Below, in pieces: positions 27,802-35,169 of a stretch of 64,000 bases of DNA. The position numbers and the translations under genes are program-made. The notes under the pieces are model-generated. The model had not been told where the DNA came from. It ran no database searches and worked only from the letters and a program-made list of their open reading frames with translations. The stretch is from Reichenbachiella agarivorans. GTDB taxonomy: Bacteria; Bacteroidota; Bacteroidia; Cytophagales; Cyclobacteriaceae. The DNA lies in assembly GCF_025502585.1 (NCBI RefSeq), contig NZ_CP106679.1, positions 248,001 to 312,000 on the forward strand, written 5' to 3'. How positions within the stretch are numbered: position 1 is the stretch's first letter; every line of letters begins with the position of its first letter.

Positions 27802-29043
27802 TTGGCTACCAATAAAAACAAAATCATCAACGATCCTGTCTATGGCTTCATCACGATCCCCAATGATTTGATCTTTGAAGTGATTGAGCATCCTCATTTT
27901 CAACGCCTTAGAAGAATCAAACAACTGGGACTGACCAATTTGGTCTACCCTGGTGCCCTACATACACGGTTTCACCATGCCATAGGTTCAATGTATCTCA
28001 TGCAGCAGACGTTGCACAACCTGCGAACCAAAGGAATTGAAATCTCTGACGAAGAACTAGAAGGGGCGCTTTTAGCCATTTTGCTCCACGACATAGGACA
28101 TGGTCCGTTTTCTCACACCCTTGAGTTCAATCTACTGGATTCCGTCAAGCATGAGGACATCTCATTGATGTTTTTTCAACGGATCAACGAACAATTCCAT
28201 GGAGCACTGCAGTTGGGCTTGGATATCTTCTCAGGACAATACCACCGACAGTTTTTTCATCAGCTGGTATCGAGCCAATTGGATATCGACAGATTGGATT
28301 ACCTGAAAAGAGACAGCTATTTCACGGGAGTATCAGAGGGGAGCATTGGTTCGGAGCGCATCATCAACATGCTCAATGTGAGGGGAGATGAAATCGTAGT
28401 GGAAGAAAAAGGCATCTACAGCATAGAAAACTTCCTCAGCGCTAGACGGCTGATGTACTGGCAAGTGTACCTTCACAAAACTGCCGTCAGTGCAGAAGAA
28501 ATGCTGATCCAGCTCATCAGACGAGCCAAATACCTGACACAACAAGGAGAAAATATCATGGCGACCCCTGCCCTGAGGTACTTTTTGGAACAAAAAATCA
28601 CCAAGGCGTCTTTCAGCCAAGATGGCGAACTACTCGAATTGTTTGCATTGTTGGACGACAATGACATCTGGGGCTCGATGAAATTTTGGCGAGAGCATCC
28701 CGACACAGTACTGTCCACGATCAGCAAGAGTCTATTGGATCGTAGAATCTATAAAATCAAACTAGACAACCATGAGCATGATCAATCATTTATAGATAGC
28801 AAGAGGAAGGAAATCCAACTCAAAACCAAGCTCAATTCAGACGAACTCAGTTATTTTCTGTGTTCGGGTAGCATCAGCAATGCTGCCTATATCCACAGCG
28901 ATCAAAAAATCAAGATACTCACCAAGCGTGGTGAATTAGTGGTCATTGAAGAGGCTACCGATCTACCCAACATCAAAGCCATGAGCAAGATTGTGACCAA
29001 ACACTATCTCTGTTGGGCATCGGGGCTAGATTTTGGACGCTAG
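27802..29043 (+). CDS. HD-domain phosphohydrolase (dGTPase/SAMHD1-like)
   Basis: 413 aa from a TTG start (ATNKNKIINDPVYGFI). The HD metal motif is spread as RFHHAIGSMYLM, then LLHDIGHGPFSHTLE, then a later Asp in SSQLDIDRLDYLKRDSYFTG. This pattern matches dNTP triphosphohydrolase-like proteins; nucleotide specificity is not known. Divergent from porX with a 95-base shared spacer. Confidence 0.85.
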   Translation: MATNKNKIINDPVYGFITIPNDLIFEVIEHPHFQRLRRIKQLGLTNLVYPGALHTRFHHAIGSMYLMQQTLHNLRTKGIEISDEELEGALLAILLHDIGHGPFSHTLEFNLLDSVKHEDISLMFFQRINEQFHGALQLGLDIFSGQYHRQFFHQLVSSQLDIDRLDYLKRDSYFTGVSEGSIGSERIINMLNVRGDEIVVEEKGIYSIENFLSARRLMYWQVYLHKTAVSAEEMLIQLIRRAKYLTQQGENIMATPALRYFLEQKITKASFSQDGELLELFALLDDNDIWGSMKFWREHPDTVLSTISKSLLDRRIYKIKLDNHEHDQSFIDSKRKEIQLKTKLNSDELSYFLCSGSISNAAYIHSDQKIKILTKRGELVVIEEATDLPNIKAMSKIVTKHYLCWASGLDFGR

Positions 29044-29048
29044 TTTTT

Positions 29049-29097
29049 AGTATTGAGACTTGAGTATTGAGTATTGAGACTTGAGTAGCGAGACACA
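29049..29097 (+). repeat. 7-bp tandem repeat array (AGTATTG type), seven units
   Basis: Units in order: AGTATTG, AGACTTG, AGTATTG, AGTATTG, AGACTTG, AGTAGCG, AGACACA, in exact register. It starts 6 bases after the HD-domain gene. Confidence 0.75.
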
Positions 29098-29218
29098 TGA
29101 CATGATTCAATGCCTATTCAACACCAAATCGGTTAGTGCTTCAGATGCGTGATTCCAAAAATCTTGGTTCTTGATTCTAAAAAGCATTACCATCATGATA
29201 GCCTTTGCTAAAAAACAC

Positions 29219-29226
29219 TAAATTTG
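29219..29226 (+). promoter_or_regulatory. Putative -7 element for fabZ
   Basis: TAAATTTG matches TAnnTTTG, 40 bases before the ATG. No well-spaced -33 element was found. Confidence 0.4.
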
Positions 29227-29266
29227 CCGACTAATCATGAAACAACCTAAGTAAAAAGGATTTACA

Positions 29267-29755
29267 ATGGAGAAAGAGACTACTATCGTACCAGCATACG
29301 ACCCCAATTTACCACCAGTATACGACATCAATCAAATCACAAAGATTTTACCACACAGGTATCCATTTTTGTTGATTGACAAAATCTACCATTTGGATGA
29401 CATTCATGTCGCGGGGATCAAGAACGTAACTTTCAACGAACCCTTTTTCCAAGGTCACTTTCCTAACAATCCCGTGATGCCAGGAGTCCTTCAAATCGAA
29501 GCAATGGCACAAATCGGCGGTATCTTGGTGCTCAACTCAGTACCAGACCCAGAAAACTATTGGACCTACTTTTTGGGCGTAGAAGGATTCAAGTTCCGCA
29601 AAATGGTACTTCCAGGTGATACCTTGGACATCAAATGCGAACTCTTGCAGCCCATCAAAAGAGGCATAGCCAAAATGAAAGGTACTGCTCATGTCAATGG
29701 AAAACTAGCCTCAGAAGGCAGCATGACCGCCAGTATCGTTCGAAAAGACGCATAA
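29267..29755 (+). CDS. fabZ: 3-hydroxyacyl-ACP dehydratase FabZ
   Basis: Dehydrates 3-hydroxyacyl-ACP in type II fatty acid synthesis. Hotdog fold; catalytic His64 in FQGHFPNNPVMPG and Glu78 in QIEAMAQ; LPHRYPFLLID N-terminal motif. 162 aa. Many Bacteroidota carry an LpxC-FabZ fusion in the lipid A cluster; this copy is free-standing and not next to lpx genes, so it may be an extra or the main fatty-acid enzyme. Confidence 0.93.
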   Translation: MEKETTIVPAYDPNLPPVYDINQITKILPHRYPFLLIDKIYHLDDIHVAGIKNVTFNEPFFQGHFPNNPVMPGVLQIEAMAQIGGILVLNSVPDPENYWTYFLGVEGFKFRKMVLPGDTLDIKCELLQPIKRGIAKMKGTAHVNGKLASEGSMTASIVRKDA

Positions 29756-29773
29756 CACACAAAGCCATTCTTT

Positions 29774-30388
29774 ATGGAAATCACCCTTGACAAAATTGGC
29801 AAACGATTTTCTAATAAAGAATGGATTTTCAAAGACCTCAGTCAGCATTTCAAACCAGGAGACCGAATCGCCATCACTGGCTCCAACGGTAGTGGCAAGT
29901 CCACCCTACTCAAGATTATTGGCGGCATGGCTCTCCCCACGACAGGTGAGATTCAATACCACGATGGCGATACGCTCATGGATGCCGATCAACTCATCAA
30001 TCACGTCAGCTTTGCCAGCCCCTACCTAGAACTCATCGAAGAATTTAGCTTGTCCGAGATGCTCCAATTTCATTTTCAATTCAAGAAAATCAGAGGATCA
30101 CTCTCATTGAATGAGTTGATTGACAAAATGTATTTCACAGGTCATGAACACAAGTTGATTAAAAACTTCTCCAGTGGCATGAAACAACGGCTCAAACTAG
30201 GATTGTGTTTCTTCACACATTCGAGTTTGGTACTACTGGATGAACCTAGCTCTAACCTGGATCAAGTGGGCACAGACTGGTACCAAGAACAGATCCATAA
30301 CCTTCCTCCAGAAGTGATTGTTTTTGTGGCATCCAACCTAGCCAGTGAGTATCAATTTTGTAATCAAATCATCAACATGACCCAATGA
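29774..30388 (+). CDS. ABC transporter ATP-binding protein without adjacent permease
   Basis: 204 aa ATPase: Walker A GSNGSGKS at 36-43, signature FSSGMKQRLKLG near 132, Walker B LVLLDEPSS near 150, and the switch His position occupied by Asn in VASNLAS (the usual His of the H-loop is missing). Small, CcmA-like size. No membrane subunit lies next to it. It follows fabZ by 18 bases and is probably co-transcribed. Substrate unknown. Confidence 0.83.
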   Translation: MEITLDKIGKRFSNKEWIFKDLSQHFKPGDRIAITGSNGSGKSTLLKIIGGMALPTTGEIQYHDGDTLMDADQLINHVSFASPYLELIEEFSLSEMLQFHFQFKKIRGSLSLNELIDKMYFTGHEHKLIKNFSSGMKQRLKLGLCFFTHSSLVLLDEPSSNLDQVGTDWYQEQIHNLPPEVIVFVASNLASEYQFCNQIINMTQ

Positions 30389-30505
30389 TTTTGAATGTTT
30401 CTTGATTTACTTATAGCATAAAATTAGGTAGAGATGATAAAAAAAATTATTTTTGATACAGTTCAAAATAAATTTTCAATTTTTAACAACAACAACAACA
30501 GTATT

Positions 30506-30976
30506 ATGAAAAAGTTTATTAACTATTTAACAGCAGCCTTGTTTCTTTCGATGGTAGTTCTATCAGGATGTGGTGGCAGTGATGACGATGGTGGAGATGG
30601 TGGTGACACTGACTATGAAACTATCGGCACATTGATGAATGGAACATACACTGCAACTAGTGTATCGAATCCTGATGCATCAGATGCAGACTGGACTGGA
30701 TTCACATTGACTATCACTGGAGGTTCTGCAGACGGTGGAAATTACAGTACAGCTGGTGTTCCTGATGGTTTTTCTGCTGTATGGCCAGCAAGCGGTACTT
30801 GGACATTTGACAAGTCTTCTTCAACAGTAGTAATTGAAAGAAACGACGGTGTAGAAATGGATGCTGAAATCACCAATGATCTATTGGCTCAACTTAGTTT
30901 TGCAGTTGAATCTGGAGCAGCAGCTAGAACAAGTGAGGTTGATGGCACTTGGATTTTCAAATTAGCCAAACAATAA
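30506..30976 (+). CDS. Small acidic surface-type lipoprotein
   Basis: 156 aa from the second in-frame ATG, chosen because it begins a clean lipoprotein signal: MKKFINYLTAALFLSMVVLSGC, with the lipobox LSGC at about residue 22. The mature end GGSDDDGGDGGD is an acidic, glycine-rich stretch like the lipoprotein export signal that sends Bacteroidota lipoproteins to the cell surface. The remainder is beta-rich and resembles small lipocalin-like or adhesin-like Bacteroidota lipoproteins, but no family is recognised. Own terminator. Confidence 0.7.
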   Translation: MKKFINYLTAALFLSMVVLSGCGGSDDDGGDGGDTDYETIGTLMNGTYTATSVSNPDASDADWTGFTLTITGGSADGGNYSTAGVPDGFSAVWPASGTWTFDKSSSTVVIERNDGVEMDAEITNDLLAQLSFAVESGAAARTSEVDGTWIFKLAKQ

Positions 30977-31016
30977 TTTGACTCGATAGTCCCATACGGA
31001 CTCTCAAAAATACACT

Positions 31017-31045
31017 AGCCGAAGGGGTTTCTCTTCGGCTTTTTT
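31017..31045 (+). terminator. Terminator after the acidic lipoprotein gene
   Basis: AGCCGAAG and CTTCGGCT form an 8-bp stem with an 8-base loop, followed by a T run. Confidence 0.87.
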
Positions 31046-31155
31046 GTGCTCAAAATATTATGGAGAGATTATCAAATAATAAAGCGGTAAATGTGGCTAC
31101 CAATCTGATTAAGCAGAGCTACCATTTAAGCTAGTAACCTTAGTTCGATTATTAA

Positions 31156-31305
31156 TTGGAGAATGCGTTCAATAAAGGTAGTTTTTATCCTTTCGAAGTA
31201 AGAGAAGAAATCCCAGTCATAATCGTTTATCCTAAGTCTACAGGAGAGCTTTGTAAATACCGTCCTTACAACTTGCTCAAAGACCTAGAAAGGACTTTTG
31301 GTTAA
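31156..31305 (+). pseudogene. Possible C-terminal gene remnant (49 codons)
   Basis: An open stretch after an in-frame stop reads LENAFNKGSFYPFEV then EEIPVIIVYPKSTGELC and ends LLKDLERTFG-stop, which looks like genuine protein rather than noise. No upstream start or remaining gene body is present. The preceding bases hold another 24-codon fragment in a different frame (31061-31135). Family not recognised. The rest of 31046-31341 has no other feature. Confidence 0.3.
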
Positions 31306-31341
31306 TATGAATCAAACGAGGGCTTATCAGGACGAATGCAA

Positions 31342-31869
31342 TCAATCCAGAAACTTGGTAATCTCCTCGCTCAGCGGCTTGATTGTAGAGGGGAAGTATG
31401 CAAGTAATTGCCCCTCCTCACTGATCAAAAACTTATTAAAGTTCCACTTTACGCTGTAGTCGCCTAACCCATTTTGAGATTTTTGGGTCAACCATTGATA
31501 GACAGGATGCTGATTGTCTCCTTTTACATCTATGATAGTCGTCATGGGAAAAGTCACATGAAACTGCTCTGTGCAAAACTGCTTGATGGATGATTCGAGA
31601 TCCAACTCTTGACCGGCAAACTGGTCACAGGGCATACCGATCACCACCAAAGATTCCTTATACCTCTCGGACAAAGCTTGTAACTCTTCATACTGGGGAG
31701 TAAACCCACATTTGGACGCCACATTGACGACCAACACTTTCTTTCCTTTGAAGGAAGAAAAGTCGATCTTTTGGTCACTGTCCAACATCGCGACTTTGAA
31801 AGAGTAAAAAGTAGATTCCATGGTCGTCGCTGAAAGGGTAATCAATAGAGTGATGAGTAGTGTTTTCAT
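31342..31869 (-). CDS. Glutathione peroxidase family (thiol peroxidase), exported
   Basis: 175 aa. The start is placed at MKTLLITLLITLSATT, a short signal-like hydrophobic stretch; an upstream ATG adds 26 unrelated residues. Peroxidatic Cys54 in NVASKCGFTPQYEEL replaces selenocysteine; GMPCDQFAGQE and KWNFNKFLI supply the Gln and Trp-Asn of the catalytic tetrad. Bacterial members usually use thioredoxin. A second cysteine in SIKQFCTEQF could be the resolving residue. Divergent from a YceI-like gene. Confidence 0.9.
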   Translation of the reverse strand: MKTLLITLLITLSATTMESTFYSFKVAMLDSDQKIDFSSFKGKKVLVVNVASKCGFTPQYEELQALSERYKESLVVIGMPCDQFAGQELDLESSIKQFCTEQFHVTFPMTTIIDVKGDNQHPVYQWLTQKSQNGLGDYSVKWNFNKFLISEEGQLLAYFPSTIKPLSEEITKFLD

Positions 31870-32039
31870 AAGACTAAAATAACGAACAAAAGATAACTGT
31901 GGTCCTGTGCTGCTCATTTTGTGACTGGTATTGTTTTGTTTTGACACTCAAGTCCAGAAATAGCCATTTTGAATTACTATCAAGACCTACTTTTATCTCT
32001 GTACTTGCTATATTTCCGTGCAAACAACGTATTACGCCT

Positions 32040-32645
32040 TTGAGACACTTCTTCCTCTTTATTGTCATCACTGTTATTAATCCTTTCTGCTCTCGGTCAC
32101 AACCCGGATTACACAAAGTGAGCGTAACGGCAAGCCATTTTGTAATCTACGGCCAGACCAATGTCAACACATTCGAATGTGAAATGGATCAACGCTATGC
32201 CTCCGATCCTATCATGGTCAAAAGTCTATGGTCCAAAAACAGAATTACATTCGAGGGACTCAAACTTCGATTTCCACTCAATGATTTTGATTGTGGAGTC
32301 GAGGCGATGAGCAATGACCTAAAGGAAACACTGAAGAGCGATAGCTATCCCTATTTGTATCTTCAGATCAACTACATCCAAATCAAAGAAGGCAAGCAAG
32401 AAATTGAAAAGCTATCCGTCGTATCGTCCATAGACATCACATTGGCAGGCGTATCCAAGAAATACGAGATCAAAAACGGAAACGTGATCAATCACTCCGA
32501 AAGTTCACTGACGCTCACAGGACATGAAAATTTGGACATGACAGATTTCAAGATTGATCCTCCAGTAAAATTTTGGGGGATGGTCAAAGTAGATAGCCAA
32601 CTCAGTGTAGGATTTGAGATCAAAATGGAAGTCATCAACTTATAA
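32040..32645 (+). CDS. YceI-like secreted protein
   Basis: 201 aa from a TTG at 32040 that opens a signal peptide (LRHFFLFIVITVINPFCSRSQ). The reading frame is open back to 31899, but that part has no homology-like character. VSVTASHFVIYGQTNVNTFEC, IQIKEGKQEIEKLSV and LAGVSKKYEI with a late DFKIDPP motif fit a divergent YceI lipocalin-like fold that binds isoprenoid-type lipids. Start uncertain. A more typical YceI gene lies at 34455-34985. Confidence 0.6.
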   Translation: MRHFFLFIVITVINPFCSRSQPGLHKVSVTASHFVIYGQTNVNTFECEMDQRYASDPIMVKSLWSKNRITFEGLKLRFPLNDFDCGVEAMSNDLKETLKSDSYPYLYLQINYIQIKEGKQEIEKLSVVSSIDITLAGVSKKYEIKNGNVINHSESSLTLTGHENLDMTDFKIDPPVKFWGMVKVDSQLSVGFEIKMEVINL

Positions 32646-33135
32646 CCTTGGCTAACTCTTACTAATGGAGTAAAGTACAATTAGGAATCATTTAGGCTTT
32701 ATTCACTCGATTGATAAGGTAGCGTGGCCTTGTCTTATAGCATAACAAACAAAAATGATATATATCTTATTAGAAAAAGATATATATCATTTCAATATTA
32801 AGATATATACCAAAATCAAAAAAGATATATATCTTTTTTGCTAATCATAAGCACTTGTAAAGCTGAAGTTACTGTATGTGCCAGTCATAGTAAGGCACAA
32901 AACATGCAGAGATTCCTTTGCCCAACACTATGACACCTATTACCCCATGAATGCCATACCTCAATCGGTCTCATCATAGACCCAGCTGATACACAAGCGA
33001 GCAACATGAGTTTGATTTTGAATACCACTTCAAGGGCTTTTTTGACGGGTTTAGCATGCAGTTCGTTTGCCCTGCTTTTAACTCATAGGCCTTCTACATG
33101 AAAGAATCGAACACAGGAGATTTATAAGAAGACAC
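32646..33135. other. Gene-free spacer with periodic GATATATATC boxes
   Basis: About 490 bases without a credible gene between the YceI-like gene and the porin terminator. The left part carries the GATATATATC array; 32840-33135 shows no domain-bearing frame and no clear motif. Confidence 0.5.
32757..32839. repeat. Four GATATATATC boxes at 22-23-bp spacing
   Basis: Boxes start at 32757, 32779, 32802 (one base shorter, GATATATAC) and 32824. Each box is itself a palindrome, and the last one lies in a 22-bp perfect palindrome flanked by six A and six T. Confidence 0.75.
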
Positions 33136-33166
33136 AAAAGCCACCTCCAATAATTGGAGGTGGCTT
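33136..33166 (-). terminator. Terminator of the YceI-porin operon
   Basis: On the minus strand AAGCCACCTCCAA and TTGGAGGTGGCTT form a 13-bp stem with a 3-base loop, followed by TTTG. Confidence 0.85.
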
Positions 33167-33191
33167 ACAACTCACCTAATCTCAACTCACA

Positions 33192-34430
33192 TCAGAAAGC
33201 AATCGTAGCTTCGAGCATGATCCCTTTGAATTCCGCTCCTTGGTACAGCGTACCTTCATAGGCTTTGCCATCATATGCTTGATTGACATACTCTAGTTTG
33301 GTCATCACGTTTTCGGTCAAGAACCAACCGCCACCAACGTTGAATCTATTGATATCTATGTCTTGGCTGGCGTCAGTTTGCTTGCCTGTGATTTGGTTGT
33401 ATCTACCTCCTACGTAAAACTGTTCTGTACCTCCGAATCGATACAGTGCTTCAGCACCCACTTGGGTAAACCCTCCACCAGCATCACTGTCACCATTGTT
33501 GATAAACTCAAGTACCCCAAAGAACTCTACACCTTTGTATTTGACGAATGGGTTGATCTGTACTGCTGTCTGATAAGCATACCCAGGGTTGAATCTACCC
33601 GCAAAATCACCTCCATCTAACACCTTAAAATAATTAGCACCTGATCTGTCACCAGCATAGAGATAGTCTCTCGTTCCTTTGTCATTGCTGCTATAAACAG
33701 ATCCTGTCAATCTCAATCTGAGGTCATCACTCAATTGATTGTCATATCCCAATTTGCCATAGAGTACAAACCCATCATCACCAGGAGTTGGGCTTTGATT
33801 CAAACGACCATTGGTCATACCAATTACACCCAAGAATCCGCTGTGCTGTACAGTCACCTCTGCAAATGGCTCAGTAGTAAATGCATCCATGATGTAGTTG
33901 CCCACGAATGGATTAAATATAGTATTCGCATTGTCTGATCTTCTAAAGTGAGCGTCACCGTAGTTGATATCATCCATACCTACCTTGATGGTAGTGTACT
34001 GCATCACTCCACTCAAGAAGCCTGGTTGGATGAAATCTAATTTATCGATCTGAAGATACCCACCTTTGACATAGGCCTCAGTGTGGTGTCTAGAAGACAA
34101 ATAGGTACGCATGTGTAATCTTAACCCATCATATAGCTGAACATCCATGTTCAAATTGGCACTCGGAAGGTTAAAATTGTTAGACAATTCTGCCAAAGAG
34201 TCTCCAGAATTGGTTTGGGTCAACCCTTGGAATTGCAGGTTAAAATCACCTCCGACTCGAACTTTCATTCCATCAAATGGCACATCATTGTCCTTGCTGG
34301 TCTCAAATACATTGATCCCGTTTTTGTCATTTTTACGATAGTATTGCATATCAGCTCGCTGAGCAGATACTGAGGTCACACCTAGGATGAGGGCAACAAC
34401 TAATAGGCTATTGATAATTTTGGTTTTCAT
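33192..34430 (-). CDS. Outer-membrane porin (phosphate-selective porin O/P-like)
   Basis: 412 aa with a signal peptide ending VSAQR. The rest is beta-barrel in character: alternating hydrophobic strands, many Gly, Asn and aromatic residues, and a terminal Phe (LEATIAF) as outer-membrane barrels require. KVRVGGDFNLQFQGL, VKVGMDDINYGDAHFRRSDNA and FNVGGGWFLTENVMTKLEYVNQ resemble OprP/OprO-type porins of Bacteroidota. Solute unknown. It lies 24 bases downstream of a YceI gene. Confidence 0.78.
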   Translation of the reverse strand: MKTKIINSLLVVALILGVTSVSAQRADMQYYRKNDKNGINVFETSKDNDVPFDGMKVRVGGDFNLQFQGLTQTNSGDSLAELSNNFNLPSANLNMDVQLYDGLRLHMRTYLSSRHHTEAYVKGGYLQIDKLDFIQPGFLSGVMQYTTIKVGMDDINYGDAHFRRSDNANTIFNPFVGNYIMDAFTTEPFAEVTVQHSGFLGVIGMTNGRLNQSPTPGDDGFVLYGKLGYDNQLSDDLRLRLTGSVYSSNDKGTRDYLYAGDRSGANYFKVLDGGDFAGRFNPGYAYQTAVQINPFVKYKGVEFFGVLEFINNGDSDAGGGFTQVGAEALYRFGGTEQFYVGGRYNQITGKQTDASQDIDINRFNVGGGWFLTENVMTKLEYVNQAYDGKAYEGTLYQGAEFKGIMLEATIAF

Positions 34431-34454
34431 GATTGATATATTTAGAATCTTAGA

Positions 34455-34985
34455 TTATTTAATGAGTAAAAATTGATATTGTATGGTGACCTGATCACCA
34501 GTCTGCATGGTACCAAACATGGCTGTCGGAGGCGTCACACCATATTCTGACATTTTGAGCGTCACTACGCCAGATATCTTGTAACCACCCGTGGTAGACT
34601 GTGATGCTGCATCGATTGTTATCCTTTTTGATTTACCTGCTATGGTCAGAGTGCCATCACCTTTTACATGACCATTCACAACCTTAAGGGTTTCTGCCTT
34701 GAAGTAAATCTTGGGGTGTTTATCAGCCTTCAATGCTTCATAGGTTTTGTCATCCATAATGGACTTTCCACTTTTGATGGACTTGACACTCACGGATACA
34801 TCCAGATTGGTGACTTCTGTATCGTTCATGGTGCCGGTAACTGAAAACACTTCCGCTACGGATTCCCAATCATGGACGGAAGAGGTGCCTTGTACAACCA
34901 AGGTGCTCTTGGCAGGGTCTGCTTTGAACTGCCATTGATCGATTGTCAATGCAAATACAAGTAGTGATGTGAGTATTATTTTCAT
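34455..34985 (-). CDS. YceI-family periplasmic protein
   Basis: 176 aa. The start is set at MKIILTSLLVFALT, a signal peptide; the longer frame adds 20 unlikely residues. STLVVQGTSSVHDWES, SVSVKSIKSGKSIMDDKTYEALKADKHPKI and DGTLTIAGKSKRI are classical YceI signatures of a lipocalin-like barrel that binds polyprenyl-type lipids. First gene of an operon with the porin. Confidence 0.9.
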   Translation of the reverse strand: MKIILTSLLVFALTIDQWQFKADPAKSTLVVQGTSSVHDWESVAEVFSVTGTMNDTEVTNLDVSVSVKSIKSGKSIMDDKTYEALKADKHPKIYFKAETLKVVNGHVKGDGTLTIAGKSKRITIDAASQSTTGGYKISGVVTLKMSEYGVTPPTAMFGTMQTGDQVTIQYQFLLIK

Positions 34986-35038
34986 AGTTCGTCTGTTTTT
35001 GATGATGCTAAGGTAGAGGGGCAGCCATTCGATTGTCA

Positions 35039-35072
35039 TGATCAAAATCTCATAAAAAAATGATCTTGATCA
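35039..35072 (-). promoter_or_regulatory. TGATCA-type palindromes upstream of the YceI-porin operon
   Basis: A TGATCA site at 35039-35044 and TGATCTTGATCA at 35061-35072 have centres 25 bp apart. They lie 54-87 bases before the YceI ATG. The half-sites resemble CRP/FNR-family operators but this is only a resemblance. Confidence 0.3.
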
Positions 35073-35087
35073 CTTAAACCTGCCAAC

Positions 35088-35133
35088 AAAAAAGCGACCT
35101 ACACATACCTCTATTGGGTACATGTAGGTCGCT
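35088..35133 (-). terminator. Terminator of the M14 carboxypeptidase gene
   Basis: On the minus strand AGCGACCTACA and TGTAGGTCGCT form an 11-bp stem, then six T. Confidence 0.85.
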
Positions 35134-35169
35134 ATTCTCAACCTAACCTTTTAAAATAAACGTATGAAT

